DNA from: Rhizobiales bacterium CCH3-A5
Lineage (GTDB): Bacteria > Pseudomonadota > Alphaproteobacteria > Rhizobiales > Beijerinckiaceae
Reading direction: 5' to 3'
Assembly: GCA_001556025.1 (NCBI GenBank)
Contig: LSIB01000007.1
Span: 62,001 to 126,000 of the forward strand
DNA length: 64,000 nt
Numbering within the stretch: position 1 is the first letter of the stretch; every line of letters starts with the position of its first letter. The translations under genes and the position numbers were made by a program. Below, piece after piece: positions 26,890 to 35,363 of this stretch. The notes under the pieces were generated by a model that was given only the letters and a program-made list of their open reading frames with translations, was not told the origin of the DNA and made no database searches.

Positions 26890-27738
26890 TTACTCCGCCT
26901 CCAGCACGAGCTCGAACGTCATCAGCACGGGATTGTCGCCGCGCTTGAGCCGCCCTTCCGCCATTGCCCCCGTATAATCGACCAGCGCCACGTCGATCGC
27001 CGAACCAGCGCCGTCCGGCGTGATCGCGCCCGATCTGATCGCGACCTCGGTGGCGAAATTCGTCACGCTGCGGCCGTCCTCGAACCGCGCCTCGATCGTC
27101 GATCCGACGCCGCCATGGATCGTCGACTGCGTCACGCCGCGCTCGGCGCAGAAGGCTTCCAGCGCGCCGAACAGATCGATATTCGGCCGCACCCGGATGG
27201 CGAAGAAGCGCCCCTCCCGCGTCGCGCCGAGCAATTCGGCGGGCGCCGGGCCGAACAGCTTGAAGTTGGTCTCAGGGTCGACATAAGCGGAAAAACCCGC
27301 GCCATCGAGCCCGACGGCCGGCAGCGTGATGGCTTCCGCCACCATGGTCTCGTCGGGCAGGATATGCCCGCCGCTGCGCTTGCCGTCGGCCTCGCGCCAG
27401 AGCGCGTGGCAGTGGAAGAACGGCCCGCCGTCGCGCAGGCCGAAGGTCATGGCCCCCGTCTCCAGCCGCGCGACGCCTGCGGGTCGAAAAACCTCGCTGT
27501 AGAACGCCGCATGCTCCGTCGTCGTCGAAAGCGCCGGCATGACATAGGCGAAGGGATCGAGCGCCACGCCGTCGACGCGCACGACGCCCGACGTGAACCC
27601 AGCAGCCGCGAAACCGCGCCGCATCCCTTCCAGCAGGGTCAAACCCGGCTCCAGGATGAGATCGAAGCGCCGGCCATGGCATTCGGCCCATTCGACGCGT
27701 TCGCCCGTCTCCGGGCCGGGTTGTTGGACACGCCTCAC
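26890..27738 (-). CDS. PPC (DUF296) domain protein
   Basis: A 282-residue protein that appears to carry two PPC/DUF296-like halves. The second ends in GVTQSTIHGGVGSTIEARF and a conserved beta-rich stretch, and the first contains the histidine-rich FFHCHALWRE. The GTG start at 27738 is supported by a 4-base GTGA overlap with the stop of the acyl-CoA ligase. PPC domains occur in plant and prokaryote DNA-binding proteins and in metal-binding proteins; the function here is unknown. Confidence 0.75.
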   Translation of the reverse strand: MRRVQQPGPETGERVEWAECHGRRFDLILEPGLTLLEGMRRGFAAAGFTSGVVRVDGVALDPFAYVMPALSTTTEHAAFYSEVFRPAGVARLETGAMTFGLRDGGPFFHCHALWREADGKRSGGHILPDETMVAEAITLPAVGLDGAGFSAYVDPETNFKLFGPAPAELLGATREGRFFAIRVRPNIDLFGALEAFCAERGVTQSTIHGGVGSTIEARFEDGRSVTNFATEVAIRSGAITPDGAGSAIDVALVDYTGAMAEGRLKRGDNPVLMTFELVLEAE

Positions 27739-29327
27739 GACGCCTTTCCCCGCAGCCAGTCGAGTTCGCCGCGCGCCTCGAGCTCGTCCCTGACGAGGCG
27801 CTTGGGCACCTTGCCATAGCCGGATTTCGGCAGAGCCTCCCAGAAGAAAAAGCGCTTGGGCATCTTGTAGCGCGCGATCTTCGCGGACAGGAATTCCGCG
27901 ATCTCGCCTTCGCTGGCTTTCGCGCCTGGGCGCGCCACGCAGACCGCAACGCCGATCTCGCCCCAGACCGGATCGGGCAGGCCGAGCACCGCGCATTCCG
28001 CAATCGCCGGATGGGTCAGGATCTTCTCCTCGATCTCGCGCGGATAGATGTTGGAGCCGCCGGAGATGTACATGTCCGAGGCCCGGCCGGTGATGTAGAC
28101 GAAGCCCTGTTCGTCCATATGGCCGAGGTCGCCGGTGCGGAACCAGCCGTTCCTGAACGACTTCGCATTGGCCTCGGGGTTGTCGTAATAACCGGCGAAG
28201 ACGGCCGGCCCGATGACGCAGATCTCGCCCTGCTGGCCTGTGGGAGCCTCGTTGCCTGCGTCGTCCTGAATCTGGACTTCCATCGCGCTGCGCTCAAAGC
28301 CGCAGGTGCCGATGCGGGCGTCCGGCCCGTCCTCGGCCATGTGCAGGCGCGGCGGCAGCACCGTGATGTTGCCGGTCACCTCGCCCAGTCCGAAATACTG
28401 CACGATGACCTTGCCGAGCTTGGCCAGCGCCGCTTTCTGGTCCTCGCGATACATCGGCGCGCCGGCATAGATGATGTATTTCAGGCTGGAATGGTCGTGG
28501 GCATCGACCGCCGGATGCTCGACCAGCATCTTCAGGATCGTCGGCACCGTGAAGATATTGGTGACGCGGTGCTTCTCGATCAGCCGATACGCCTCGTCGA
28601 TGTCGAAACGCTCGGTCGGAAGCAGGATGGAGGGCGCACCACGCGCCGAGATCACGAGCTGATGCACGCCCGCGCCATGCGAGAGCGGCGCGACCACGAG
28701 CGAGGCGTCGGCCTCGGTCGCGCCGGGGACGAGGTCGGCGAGGTGGTTGGTCACCACGAAGCCCATTTGGCCGTGGGTCAGAACGGCGGCCTTCGACCGG
28801 CCGGTCGTGCCCGAGGTGAAGAAGAACCAGCACGGATCGTCATGCTCCACAGGCGCATTCGCGACGCGTTCGCCGTCATGCCGCGCGATCACCTGCTCGA
28901 CATCGTCATCGCCGAACAAGCCCGGCCCGATCCGCCACAGGAAGGCGAGGTCGGGCATCGCGGCCGCCACCGCCGCCGCATGCTCGGGAAAATCGCCATG
29001 GCAGAGAAAGGCCTTCGCGCCGGACGAGGTGGCGAGGTAGCCGACCTCTTCCGGCAGCAGGCGGAAATTCGTCGGCACCCAGACCGCGCCCAGCCGGAAC
29101 GCAGCGAACATCGAGACGAACATCGCCTCGCAGTTCTTGGAATGCACAAGCAGCCGATCGCCCTTGCCGATCCCGCGCGCTTTCAGGCCGAAGGCCAGCG
29201 CCGAGACCTGCGCGTCGAGCTGCGCCCAGCTCCATTGGCGCTCGCCCCAGATGAAGCCCGGCCTGTCAGCATGGCGGCGCGCATTCTGCGTCATGATGTG
29301 CGCGAGGTTCATCACGCGGCGCGTCAT
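27735..29327 (-). CDS. AMP-dependent acyl-CoA synthetase
   Basis: A 530-residue ligase with FFTSGTTGRSKAAVLTHG, the adenylation motif YFGLGEVTGN, TGDLGHMDE and SDMYISGGSNIYPREIEE. The C-terminal lysine motif reads PKSGYGKVPKRLVR, so the usual T before GK is Y. Start options are ATG 29327 (used), ATG 29312 and GTG 29369. The GTG lies two bases after the iclR stop. It is co-directional with iclR and overlaps the PPC gene, so the three probably form one unit. Confidence 0.88.
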   Translation of the reverse strand: MTRRVMNLAHIMTQNARRHADRPGFIWGERQWSWAQLDAQVSALAFGLKARGIGKGDRLLVHSKNCEAMFVSMFAAFRLGAVWVPTNFRLLPEEVGYLATSSGAKAFLCHGDFPEHAAAVAAAMPDLAFLWRIGPGLFGDDDVEQVIARHDGERVANAPVEHDDPCWFFFTSGTTGRSKAAVLTHGQMGFVVTNHLADLVPGATEADASLVVAPLSHGAGVHQLVISARGAPSILLPTERFDIDEAYRLIEKHRVTNIFTVPTILKMLVEHPAVDAHDHSSLKYIIYAGAPMYREDQKAALAKLGKVIVQYFGLGEVTGNITVLPPRLHMAEDGPDARIGTCGFERSAMEVQIQDDAGNEAPTGQQGEICVIGPAVFAGYYDNPEANAKSFRNGWFRTGDLGHMDEQGFVYITGRASDMYISGGSNIYPREIEEKILTHPAIAECAVLGLPDPVWGEIGVAVCVARPGAKASEGEIAEFLSAKIARYKMPKRFFFWEALPKSGYGKVPKRLVRDELEARGELDWLRGKAS

Positions 29328-29370
29328 CGGCGCGACGCCGCCTCGCGGTGCTTCAACAGCTTCTGTCACG

Positions 29371-30261
29371 TCAGGCGCTCCGGGCGAGGGCCGCGACCGG
29401 CTGCGCCATCGGCGACGGCGCGGATCTTGCGGCTTTTGAATGAAACATCTCGGCGAGCAGGCGCTCCATGCGCCGCGCCTCGGCGGAGAGATGGCCGGCC
29501 AGTTCGCCCTGCCGCGTCGCCTGCATGCGGCTGTCGATGGCGGCGATGCTGAGCGCGCCGGCGACACGCCCGTCGGGATAGCGGAAGGCGACGCCGACGC
29601 CCCAGGAACTGGCGACGAGCCGGCCGGGATTTAGCGCGAAACCCTGACGCCGGGCCGAAGCGAGATCGGCGCGCACCACCTCGGGCGGGAAGCCCGGATA
29701 ACGCGTCAAGAGACAGCGCTCGCTTGCCCGCAGGATCGCCTCGACCTCGCCATCGGGCATCGCCGCCAGCATGGCGAGCGAACCCGCACCGACACCAAGC
29801 GGATGCTGGTCGCCAGCCTGCAGCGCATGCGTCCGCACCGGATAGGTGCCTTCCTCACGATGCAGGCAGACCGCGTAGCGCTCGCGCCGCACGGTGAGAA
29901 AGCTGGTGTCGAGCGTCACATCGGAGAGACGGCGCAGGCTCTCCATGGCGAGTTCGAGCAGGCCGTGCCGCCGCCCCGCCAGCACACCGAGCACGAAGGC
30001 CTCTTCGCCGAGGCAGTAATGCCGCGTCTCGGGCTCCTGCTCGACGAGACCCGCCCGCATCAGCGCCAGCAGCAGCCGCCGCGCCGTCGGCTTGTTGAGG
30101 CCGCTTTCCAGAACGATCTCGCCGAGCGGCAGCCCGCCCGCCGGCTCGCGCCCGATCAGCGCCAGCAGCCGCAGGGCGCGATCGACGCTCTGCGAGCCGG
30201 ACAGATCCGCCCGCGGCCCTGATGCCTGTTCCACTCCGGCGATCCTCACCAGTCGATCCAT
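29371..30261 (-). CDS. IclR family transcriptional regulator
   Basis: A 296-residue regulator. The N-terminal winged helix includes SVDRALRLLALIGREPAGG and the recognition part ESGLNKPTARRLLLALMRAGLV. The C-terminal effector domain contains DTSFLTVRRERYAVCLHREE and an ending AIDSRMQATRQGELAGHL. It is divergent from the fused TRAP permease gene and adjacent to an acyl-CoA ligase. It probably controls uptake and activation of one carboxylate in response to a pathway metabolite. Confidence 0.88.
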   Translation of the reverse strand: MDRLVRIAGVEQASGPRADLSGSQSVDRALRLLALIGREPAGGLPLGEIVLESGLNKPTARRLLLALMRAGLVEQEPETRHYCLGEEAFVLGVLAGRRHGLLELAMESLRRLSDVTLDTSFLTVRRERYAVCLHREEGTYPVRTHALQAGDQHPLGVGAGSLAMLAAMPDGEVEAILRASERCLLTRYPGFPPEVVRADLASARRQGFALNPGRLVASSWGVGVAFRYPDGRVAGALSIAAIDSRMQATRQGELAGHLSAEARRMERLLAEMFHSKAARSAPSPMAQPVAALARSA

Positions 30262-30269
30262 GATATGGA
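30257..30269. promoter_or_regulatory. candidate IclR operator 1
   Basis: The symmetrical TCCAT-GAT-ATGGA (30257-30269) overlaps the iclR start codon. The related palindrome ATGGAG-TTCT-CTCCAT lies at 30352-30367 in the same divergent spacer. Both could be autoregulatory sites; this is inferred from position only. Confidence 0.35.
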
Positions 30270-30351
30270 CCTTGTTCTTTGTGAGAAGAGACTAGATGCG
30301 GTCTTTGCCGATTGCAATGCTAGTTTTCTTGTGTAATCTCCGCCCCGTCCC

Positions 30352-30367
30352 ATGGAGTTCTCTCCAT
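30352..30367. promoter_or_regulatory. candidate IclR operator 2
   Basis: Perfect 6-base arms ATGGAG and CTCCAT with a TTCT spacer lie between iclR and the TRAP genes. The arms share ATGGA/TCCAT with the site at 30257, which makes a common binding protein plausible. Confidence 0.35.
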
Positions 30368-30432
30368 GATGTGGACCGCGCCGAAAGCTGATCGAACAAG
30401 CACAAGATCGGCGCGATTGGGAGGAGCAGACC

Positions 30433-30513
30433 ATGTCGTTGCAGGGCGCCCGCAGGCCGGGCCGCGGCCTTGGGCCGTCCGACGCGCCGATCGCAGCCCG
30501 AGCTTCGGCCTGA
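30433..30513 (+). CDS. possible 26-residue leader peptide before the TRAP genes
   Basis: A short frame with a strong GGGAGGAG ribosome binding site. It codes for a small arginine- and alanine-rich peptide (MSLQGARRPGRGLG...). Its stop lies 9 bases before the ATG of the TRAP permease gene, which itself has no clear ribosome binding site. Translation of the leader could therefore feed ribosomes into the permease gene. There is no homology evidence. Confidence 0.35.
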   Translation: MSLQGARRPGRGLGPSDAPIAARASA

Positions 30514-30522
30514 GTCGTCGCC

Positions 30523-32391
30523 ATGGTCGATGTCGCCAACAGCCTGACCCTGCCCGACGATCCCGCGCTCGCGGTCGGCCTGCGCCCCGGCTCACGCTTC
30601 ATGCGGCCGATCGAGTTCATCGCCTCGGCGCTGCTCGTGCTGATCATCTGCGTGCTGCTGCTCGGCGTGACCTCGCGCTATGTCTTCTCCCTGCCGGTGA
30701 TCTGGATCGACGAGGTCGCCTCGATCTCGTTCCTCTGGCTCGCGATGCTGGGCTCGGCCATCGCCATCGACCGCAACGAGCATCTGCGGCTGAGCCTGTT
30801 CACCGGCATGATGCCGGAGCGGCTGCGCGGCTTCGTCGAGACCTTCGCCATGCTCGTGGTCGCCGCGTTTCTCGCGGCGATGATCTACCCGGCCTACGAC
30901 TATGCCTATGAGGAGAGCTTCGTCACCTCGGCGGCGCTCAACATCCCCCTGAGCTGGCGCGTCTCGGCGATCTGCGTCGGCATCGTCCTGATGTTCGCGC
31001 TCGCCCTGCGCCACGCGATCCGCGCCTCGCGTCTGTCGGACCTCCTGCTCGCGGCGGCGCTGGTCGCCGGGCTTGCCCTCGCCTTCTGGCTGATGATGCC
31101 GGTGTTCAAGGGACTGGGCTATGGCAACATTCTGGTCTTCCTCGTCATCGTCGTCGCCATCTGCCTGATCGCCGGCGTGCCGATCGCGTTCTGCTTCGGC
31201 ATGGGGACGCTCTGCTTCATCCTGTTCTCGACCAGCGTGCCGACATTGGTGATGGTCGGGCGCATGGACGAGGGCATGTCGTCGCTCATCCTGCTTTCGG
31301 TGCCGATCTTCGTGCTGCTCGGCTGCGTGCTCGACGCCACCGGAATGGGCAAGGCGATCGTCGATTTCCTCGCCTCGCTGCTGGGCCATGTCCGCGCCGG
31401 CATGTCCTATGTGCTGCTGGGTTCGCTCTTTCTCGTGTCGGGCATCTCGGGTTCCAAGGTGTCGGACATGGCCACCGTCGCTCCCGCGCTGTTCCCGGAA
31501 ATGAAGCGGCGTGGCTACAAGCCGAGGGAACTGATCGCGCTGCTGGCGACGGGCGCCGCGATGGCCGAGACGGTGCCGCCCTCGATCGTCCTGATCGTGC
31601 TCGGCTCGGTCGCCGGCGTCTCGATCGCGGGGCTGTTCACGTCCGGCTTCCTCGTCGCCATGGTGCTGCTCATGGTGCTGGCGGTGCTGGCGCGCTGGAA
31701 GGCGAACGTCGAAAGCTTGCGCGATGTGCGTCGCGCGCCCTTTTCCCTGATCTGGAAGACCGCGCTGGTCGCCGCGCCGGCGCTGGTCCTGCCCTTCGTC
31801 ATCCGCAGCGCGGTCGGCGGCGGCGTCGCCACTGCCACCGAAGTCTCCACGATCGCCGTGCTCTACGCCATGATCGTCGGGATCGTGCTCTATGGCGGCA
31901 TCAGCCGGGCCAAGTTCTACGCCATGCTGGTCGAGACGGCCGCGCTCTCGGGCGCGATCCTGATGATTCTGGGCACCGCGAGCGCCATGGCCTGGGCTCT
32001 GACCCAGACCGGCTTCGCCAACCAGCTCGCACAGTGGATGTCGAGCCTGCCCGGCGGCTGGCTCAGCTTCATGGGCATCACCATCGTCACCTTCATCATC
32101 CTGGGCTGCGTGCTGGAGGGCCTGCCCGCGATCGTGCTGATGGCCCCGCTGATGTTCCCGATCGCCAAGAAGCTCGCCATCAACGACGTTCACTACGCCA
32201 TGGTCGTCGTCACCTCGATGAATATCGGCCTGATGATGCCGCCGATCGGCATCGGCTTCTACATCGCCTGCAAGATCGGCAACGTCTCGCCCGACGAGGC
32301 CATGGGCGCGATCTGGCCTTACCTCGTCGCGCTCTTCGTCGGCCTGCTGGTGATCGCGGCCGTGCCGGGGATTTCGACCATCATGCTGTGA
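30523..32391 (+). CDS. TRAP transporter fused permease (DctQ-DctM)
   Basis: A 622-residue fusion of the small and large TRAP permease subunits. Residues 1-190 hold four helices of the Q part (VTSRYVFSLPVIWIDEVASI). From about residue 195 there are about twelve helices of the M part, with FLVSGISGSKVSDMATVAPA, MAETVPPSIVLIVLG and the end region MNIGLMMPPIGIGFYIACKI. It works with the DctP protein encoded 100 bases downstream. The substrate is probably a carboxylate; the divergent IclR regulator and acyl-CoA ligase suggest the acid is then CoA-activated. Confidence 0.92.
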   Translation: MVDVANSLTLPDDPALAVGLRPGSRFMRPIEFIASALLVLIICVLLLGVTSRYVFSLPVIWIDEVASISFLWLAMLGSAIAIDRNEHLRLSLFTGMMPERLRGFVETFAMLVVAAFLAAMIYPAYDYAYEESFVTSAALNIPLSWRVSAICVGIVLMFALALRHAIRASRLSDLLLAAALVAGLALAFWLMMPVFKGLGYGNILVFLVIVVAICLIAGVPIAFCFGMGTLCFILFSTSVPTLVMVGRMDEGMSSLILLSVPIFVLLGCVLDATGMGKAIVDFLASLLGHVRAGMSYVLLGSLFLVSGISGSKVSDMATVAPALFPEMKRRGYKPRELIALLATGAAMAETVPPSIVLIVLGSVAGVSIAGLFTSGFLVAMVLLMVLAVLARWKANVESLRDVRRAPFSLIWKTALVAAPALVLPFVIRSAVGGGVATATEVSTIAVLYAMIVGIVLYGGISRAKFYAMLVETAALSGAILMILGTASAMAWALTQTGFANQLAQWMSSLPGGWLSFMGITIVTFIILGCVLEGLPAIVLMAPLMFPIAKKLAINDVHYAMVVVTSMNIGLMMPPIGIGFYIACKIGNVSPDEAMGAIWPYLVALFVGLLVIAAVPGISTIML

Positions 32392-32491
32392 AGCAGGAAC
32401 AGGGCAGCCATCGCGATTCCGCGTTTGCAGCGCAACGCAGCGAGCCGCCAGAATGACGCCAACCACACAAAACCAAAGGGAGAAGACGCAG

Positions 32492-33511
32492 ATGACGATC
32501 TCACGCCGCACATTGCTTCAGGGCGCCGCCGCCGGATCGGCGATCGGAACATTCAACATCGGTCGCGCCAATGCGCAGGCTGCCGAGTTCACCTATAAAT
32601 ACGCCCATAACCTGCAGGTCTCGCATCCGCTGCACATCCGCGCCACGGAAGCGGTCGCCAAGATCAAGCAGGAATCGGGCGGCCGGATCGACATCCAGAT
32701 CTTCCCGTCGAGCCAGCTCGGCACCGATACCGACATGCTGAGCCAGGTCCGCTCCGGCGGCATCGAGTTCTTCACGCTCTCGCCGCTGATCCTCTCGACG
32801 CTGGTGCCCAACGCCTCGCTCAACGGCATCGGCTTCGCCTTCCCGAACTATGACGCGGTCTGGGCGGCGATGGACGGCGAACTCGGCGCCTATGTGCGCG
32901 GCCAGATCGGCCGGGCCAACCTCGTCGTCATGGACAAGATCTGGGACAATGGCTACCGCCAGATGACCTCGTCCAAGGGCCCCATCGCCACGCCCGACGA
33001 CCTCAAGGGGCTGAAGATCCGCGTGCCGGTCTCGCCGCTCTGGACCTCGATGTTCCAGGCCTTCCAGTCCGCGCCCGCCTCGATCAACTTCGCCGAGGTC
33101 TACACCGCGCTGCAGACCAAGGTCGTCGATGCGCAGGAGAACCCGCTGGCCATCATCGCGACAGCCAAGCTGTTCGAGGTGCAGAAGTTCTGCTCGGTGA
33201 CGAACCATATGTGGGACGGCTTCTGGTTCCTCGGCAACCGCCGCGCCTGGGAACGCCTGCCGGAGAACCTGCGCGCCATCGTCGCCAAGAACCTCAACGA
33301 CGCGGCCGTGCTGCAGCGCGCCGACGTGGCCAAGCTCAATGCCGGGCTGCGGGCCGAGCTCGAATCGAAGGGCATGGTCTTCAACGAGGCGCCGGCCGCC
33401 CCCTTCCGCGAGGCGCTGCGCAAGGCCGGCTTCTACGCCGAATGGAAGAAGAAATACGGCGACGAGGCCTGGGCGATTCTGGAGAAGGCCGTCGGCAGCA
33501 CGTTGAGCTGA
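32492..33511 (+). CDS. TRAP transporter substrate-binding protein
   Basis: A 339-residue DctP-family receptor. The ATG at 32492 follows AGGGAGAAG and gives a Tat-like signal (SRRTLLQGAAAG) ending near ANAQA. The ligand region LKGLKIRVPVSPLW keeps the conserved arginine, and VYTALQTKVVDAQENPLAI is the family hallmark after it. It serves the fused permease immediately upstream. A palindromic repeat follows the gene. Confidence 0.92.
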   Translation: MTISRRTLLQGAAAGSAIGTFNIGRANAQAAEFTYKYAHNLQVSHPLHIRATEAVAKIKQESGGRIDIQIFPSSQLGTDTDMLSQVRSGGIEFFTLSPLILSTLVPNASLNGIGFAFPNYDAVWAAMDGELGAYVRGQIGRANLVVMDKIWDNGYRQMTSSKGPIATPDDLKGLKIRVPVSPLWTSMFQAFQSAPASINFAEVYTALQTKVVDAQENPLAIIATAKLFEVQKFCSVTNHMWDGFWFLGNRRAWERLPENLRAIVAKNLNDAAVLQRADVAKLNAGLRAELESKGMVFNEAPAAPFREALRKAGFYAEWKKKYGDEAWAILEKAVGSTLS

Positions 33512-33527
33512 CCTCGGTAACCTCCTA

Positions 33528-33644
33528 CGCCGCCATCCCGGACGCAGCGAAGCGGAGCTCCGGGATCCATCATCGAGCACTGTCGCTCCTCTATGATGGA
33601 TCCCGGAGCGGCGCGGCTAAGCCGCTTGTCCGGGATGACGGCGC
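33528..33644. repeat. palindromic intergenic repeat (ATCCCGGA type), copy 1
   Basis: A roughly 117-base imperfect palindrome: CGCCGCCATCCCGGACG at the left pairs with TGTCCGGGATGACGGCG at the right, and CTCCGGGATCCATCAT pairs with ATGATGGATCCCGGAG inside. A related copy is at 43559-43680. It lies between the TRAP receptor gene and the SDR gene. Confidence 0.8.
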
Positions 33645-33671
33645 GTTACTGACCCAAGCCCGAGACACGCC

Positions 33672-34475
33672 ATGCCCGACCGCCTGAAGAAAAAGATCGC
33701 CCTCGTCTTCGGTGCAGGCTCGTCGGGGCCGGGCTGGGGCAACGGCAAGGCGGCGGCCGTGGCTTTCGCCCGCGAGGGCGCGCGCGTCGCCTGCATCGAT
33801 ATCGACCAGCCCGCAGCCGACGAGACGGTCGGCATCATCGAGAAGGAAGGCGGCATCGCCATCGCGCTCGCCGCCGACGTGACGAGCCAATCCTCGATCG
33901 ACGCCTGCGTCGCCGCCTGCATGACCCGTTTCGGGCGCATCGACATCCTGCACAACAATGTCGGCGTGACCCATATGGGCGGGCCGGTTGAACTCTCCGA
34001 GGAGCAGTTCCGGGCGGCGATCGACCTCAATCTGGGCCCTGTGTACCGCTGCTCGAAAGCCGTGATCCCGCACATGTTGAAGGGCGGCAGCGGCGCGATC
34101 GTCAACATCTCGTCGATCGCGGCGGTTCGCTGGGTCGGCTATCCCTATTTCGCCTATTACGCGACCAAGGCGGCTGTGAACCAGGCGACGGTCGCCATCG
34201 CCATGCAATACGCACGGCAGGGCATCCGCGCGAACTGCATCATGCCGGGCCTGATCGACACGCCGATGATCTACAAGCAGATCTCGGGGCAGTACGCCTC
34301 GCCCGAGGAGATGGTCGCGGCGCGCGATGCGCAGGTGCCCATGGGCAAGATGGGCACGGCCTGGGACATCGCCAACGCGGCGGTTTTCCTTGTCTCCGAC
34401 GAGGCGAAGTTCATCACCGGCGTCTGCCTGCCGGTCGATGGCGGCCAGACCTGCGGCATCGCTCCACCGGCCTGA
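33672..34475 (+). CDS. SDR family oxidoreductase
   Basis: A 267-residue classical short-chain dehydrogenase. The NAD(P) motif reads GAGSSGPGWGNGKA, longer than the usual TGxxxGxG, and is followed by CIDID, whose aspartate suggests NAD+ preference. The NNVG motif, the catalytic serine in NISSIAA, and YYATK (Tyr and Lys) are in place. The end CLPVDGGQTCG is standard. It probably belongs with the TRAP genes upstream or the racemase-like gene downstream; the alcohol substrate is unknown. Confidence 0.88.
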   Translation: MPDRLKKKIALVFGAGSSGPGWGNGKAAAVAFAREGARVACIDIDQPAADETVGIIEKEGGIAIALAADVTSQSSIDACVAACMTRFGRIDILHNNVGVTHMGGPVELSEEQFRAAIDLNLGPVYRCSKAVIPHMLKGGSGAIVNISSIAAVRWVGYPYFAYYATKAAVNQATVAIAMQYARQGIRANCIMPGLIDTPMIYKQISGQYASPEEMVAARDAQVPMGKMGTAWDIANAAVFLVSDEAKFITGVCLPVDGGQTCGIAPPA

Positions 34476-34565
34476 CTGGCATCTGGCGCTTTGCGCGCCA
34501 CACGGGACCTGCGCTGCCTCCAAAGCGGTCTTGAGTCGCGGACAATCCTGCCCGACCCTGTGGCC

Positions 34566-35294
34566 ATGACCAGCGAGATCGCGATCGGCACCATTACGCC
34601 CTCTGGCAACCGCACGGTCGAGCGCGTCACGCAAGGTATCTGCGCCGGGCTTCAAGGCGTCGTGCCGCTGTTCACACGCATCCCGGTCTTCGGCAACACC
34701 AGCCCCGACGAGATCGCCGCCGATCCCTATGACTGGCCGACGATGCGGAAGGCTGCCGAACTGCTCGGCCACGCCAGGCCTGCCGCCATCTGTTGGAACG
34801 GCTCGAAGGGCGGCGACCACGGCTTCGACGTGGACGAGCGGCTCTGTGCCGAGATGAGCGCGGCGTCCGGCGTCCCCGCCGTGACGGCAGCGCTCGCGAC
34901 GCTCGATTTGTTGCATGCGCTCGACGTGACGCGCATCGCACTGGTGACGCCCTATACGACAACGGCGCAGGCGCGTGGTCTCGCCAGCTTCGCCGCCAAG
35001 GGGTTTTCCGTCACCGGCGAGCGCCATTCCGGCCTATCCGACAACCTGTCCTATGGCGCGGTGCCGCCAGCCGAGATCGCGGCGATGGCGCGTGCCGCGC
35101 TGGCAGACGGACCGGCGCAGGCCATCGTCGTCTTCTGCACCAATTTCCACGGCGCGCCGATGGTGGCGGCGCTCGAGGCCGAAACCGGCCTGCCCGTGAT
35201 CGATTCGGCCGCGGCCGGGGTCTGGGCCGTGCTGAAGGCGGCCGACTTCGACACGCGCGCCGTCAACGGCTGGAGCCGCATCTTCGCGCTCTGA
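34566..35294 (+). CDS. Asp/Glu racemase superfamily protein
   Basis: A 242-residue member of the aspartate/glutamate racemase fold, nearest in style to maleate isomerase and arylmalonate decarboxylase relatives (IGTITPSGNRTVERV; IALVTPYTTTAQARG). Two cysteines that could act as the acid-base pair are in AAICWNGSKGG and VVFCTNFHGAP. These enzymes racemise, isomerise or decarboxylate small carboxylates or hydantoins. The start is the ATG at 34566. The next gene, an ABC ATPase, begins 69 bases later. Confidence 0.8.
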   Translation: MTSEIAIGTITPSGNRTVERVTQGICAGLQGVVPLFTRIPVFGNTSPDEIAADPYDWPTMRKAAELLGHARPAAICWNGSKGGDHGFDVDERLCAEMSAASGVPAVTAALATLDLLHALDVTRIALVTPYTTTAQARGLASFAAKGFSVTGERHSGLSDNLSYGAVPPAEIAAMARAALADGPAQAIVVFCTNFHGAPMVAALEAETGLPVIDSAAAGVWAVLKAADFDTRAVNGWSRIFAL

Positions 35295-35363
35295 AGGCGC
35301 ACCCAGCCCCGCTTGGCATCAAGGTTGCTACGTCGCGCCTTGAACGCGACGGAGCCTTTGCGA

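Noticed and set aside
30592..32511. 639-codon minus-strand open frame opposite the fused TRAP permease
   Set aside because: Composition is almost only D, H, Q, R, E and A, typical of an antisense shadow of a membrane protein gene.
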